Source: Anaerolineales bacterium (GTDB taxonomy: Bacteria; Chloroflexota; Anaerolineae; Anaerolineales; UBA4823). Taken from it: a stretch of 32,347 bases of DNA. Every line of letters begins with the position of its first letter. Positions within the stretch are counted from its first letter, which is position 1. Below the pieces are notes generated by a model, which saw only the letters and a list, made by a program, of their open reading frames with translations, was not told the DNA's origin and made no database searches. A program made the translations under genes and the position numbers. The stretch is from positions 1-32,347 of the forward strand of contig JAFGQI010000040.1 in NCBI GenBank assembly GCA_016935755.1, given 5' to 3'. Shown piece by piece: positions 32,020-32,347 of this stretch.

Positions 32020-32347
32020 CTATTCATCTATAGATTCGGGTATTCCCAGGATATTGTACCCCGAATCGACGAACAGCACCTGCCCGGTTGTGCGCCTGGC
32101 CAGGTCGGAGCACAGGAAGACCGCCGCCCCGCCGATATCCTCGATGCTGATGCCGGCGTGAAGCGGAGCAATCTCAGCAAAACGCCGGTACATGGTCTTG
32201 AAGCCAGCCACCCCCGCCGCGGCCAGGGTGCGCACCGGCCCGGCTGAAACGGCGTTGACCCGCACGCCTTGCTTACCAAAATCGTAAGCCAGGTAGCGCA
32301 CTGAGGCCTCCAGGGCGGCCTTAGCCACGCCCATCACGTTGTAGTGC
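32020..32347 (-). CDS. fabI: Enoyl-[acyl-carrier-protein] reductase FabI, C-terminal part
   Basis: A partial gene whose 5' end lies beyond the window. The visible 108 or so residues begin HYNVMGVAKAALEASVRYLA, which includes the catalytic Tyr and Lys of the YxxxxxxK motif of this short-chain-dehydrogenase family. RVNAVSAGPVRTLAA and the C-terminal DIGGAAVFLCSDLARRTTGQVLFVDSGYNILG segment follow. FabI reduces enoyl-ACP in the last step of each fatty-acid elongation round. The frame stays open to the window edge; the ATG at the MMGV segment is internal, not the start. Confidence 0.93.
   Translation of the reverse strand, partial: HYNVMGVAKAALEASVRYLAYDFGKQGVRVNAVSAGPVRTLAAAGVAGFKTMYRRFAEIAPLHAGISIEDIGGAAVFLCSDLARRTTGQVLFVDSGYNILGIPESIDE

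Overview
The window is GC-rich, gene-dense chromosomal DNA from a free-living bacterium. Its character points to Chloroflexota, probably an Anaerolineae-like lineage. The evidence is secreted lipoproteins with long Pro/Thr linkers, a T-box leader on serS, several start codons placed directly behind a -10 box (leaderless-looking genes), and no phage, plasmid or insertion-sequence genes. This placement is an inference from gene content, because no rRNA or other marker is present.

Layout. Positions 86-6073 (minus) hold a giant alpha-2-macroglobulin-like lipoprotein whose thioester motif is destroyed. Diverging from it on the plus strand are a VanW-domain membrane protein, a Trm112-like small zinc protein and a HEAT-repeat protein (6218-9033). 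Positions 9096-13399 (minus) form a housekeeping block: greA, lysS, serS and a DUF456 membrane protein. serS has its own strong promoter and a well-formed T-box leader; greA has a long leader with an attenuator-like hairpin. A PIG-L-type deacetylase (minus) follows, and then a plus-strand run: a Thr/Pro-rich anchored protein, three tandem M42 metallo-aminopeptidases, a solute-binding lipoprotein and a LysM/M23 cell-wall peptidase (14499-20861).

The most unusual part is 20865-31522. On the minus strand, in transcription order, lie two carbohydrate-type (MalF/MalG) ABC permeases, one lipoprotein that fuses a family-1 (sugar-type) solute-binding domain to a PhnD-type phosphonate/phosphite-binding domain, a PhnC ATPase, an enlarged PhnE permease and an alkaline-phosphatase-superfamily hydrolase. 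A second family-1 binding lipoprotein, paralogous to the N-terminal half of the fusion, is transcribed divergently from the same control region. The arrangement suggests that two normally separate importers are coupled through a double-headed receptor, perhaps for phosphorus-bearing organic solutes that the hydrolase then processes. The coupling and the substrate are inferences.

The right edge (minus) has a bactofilin and the C-terminal part of enoyl-ACP reductase FabI, cut by the window end.
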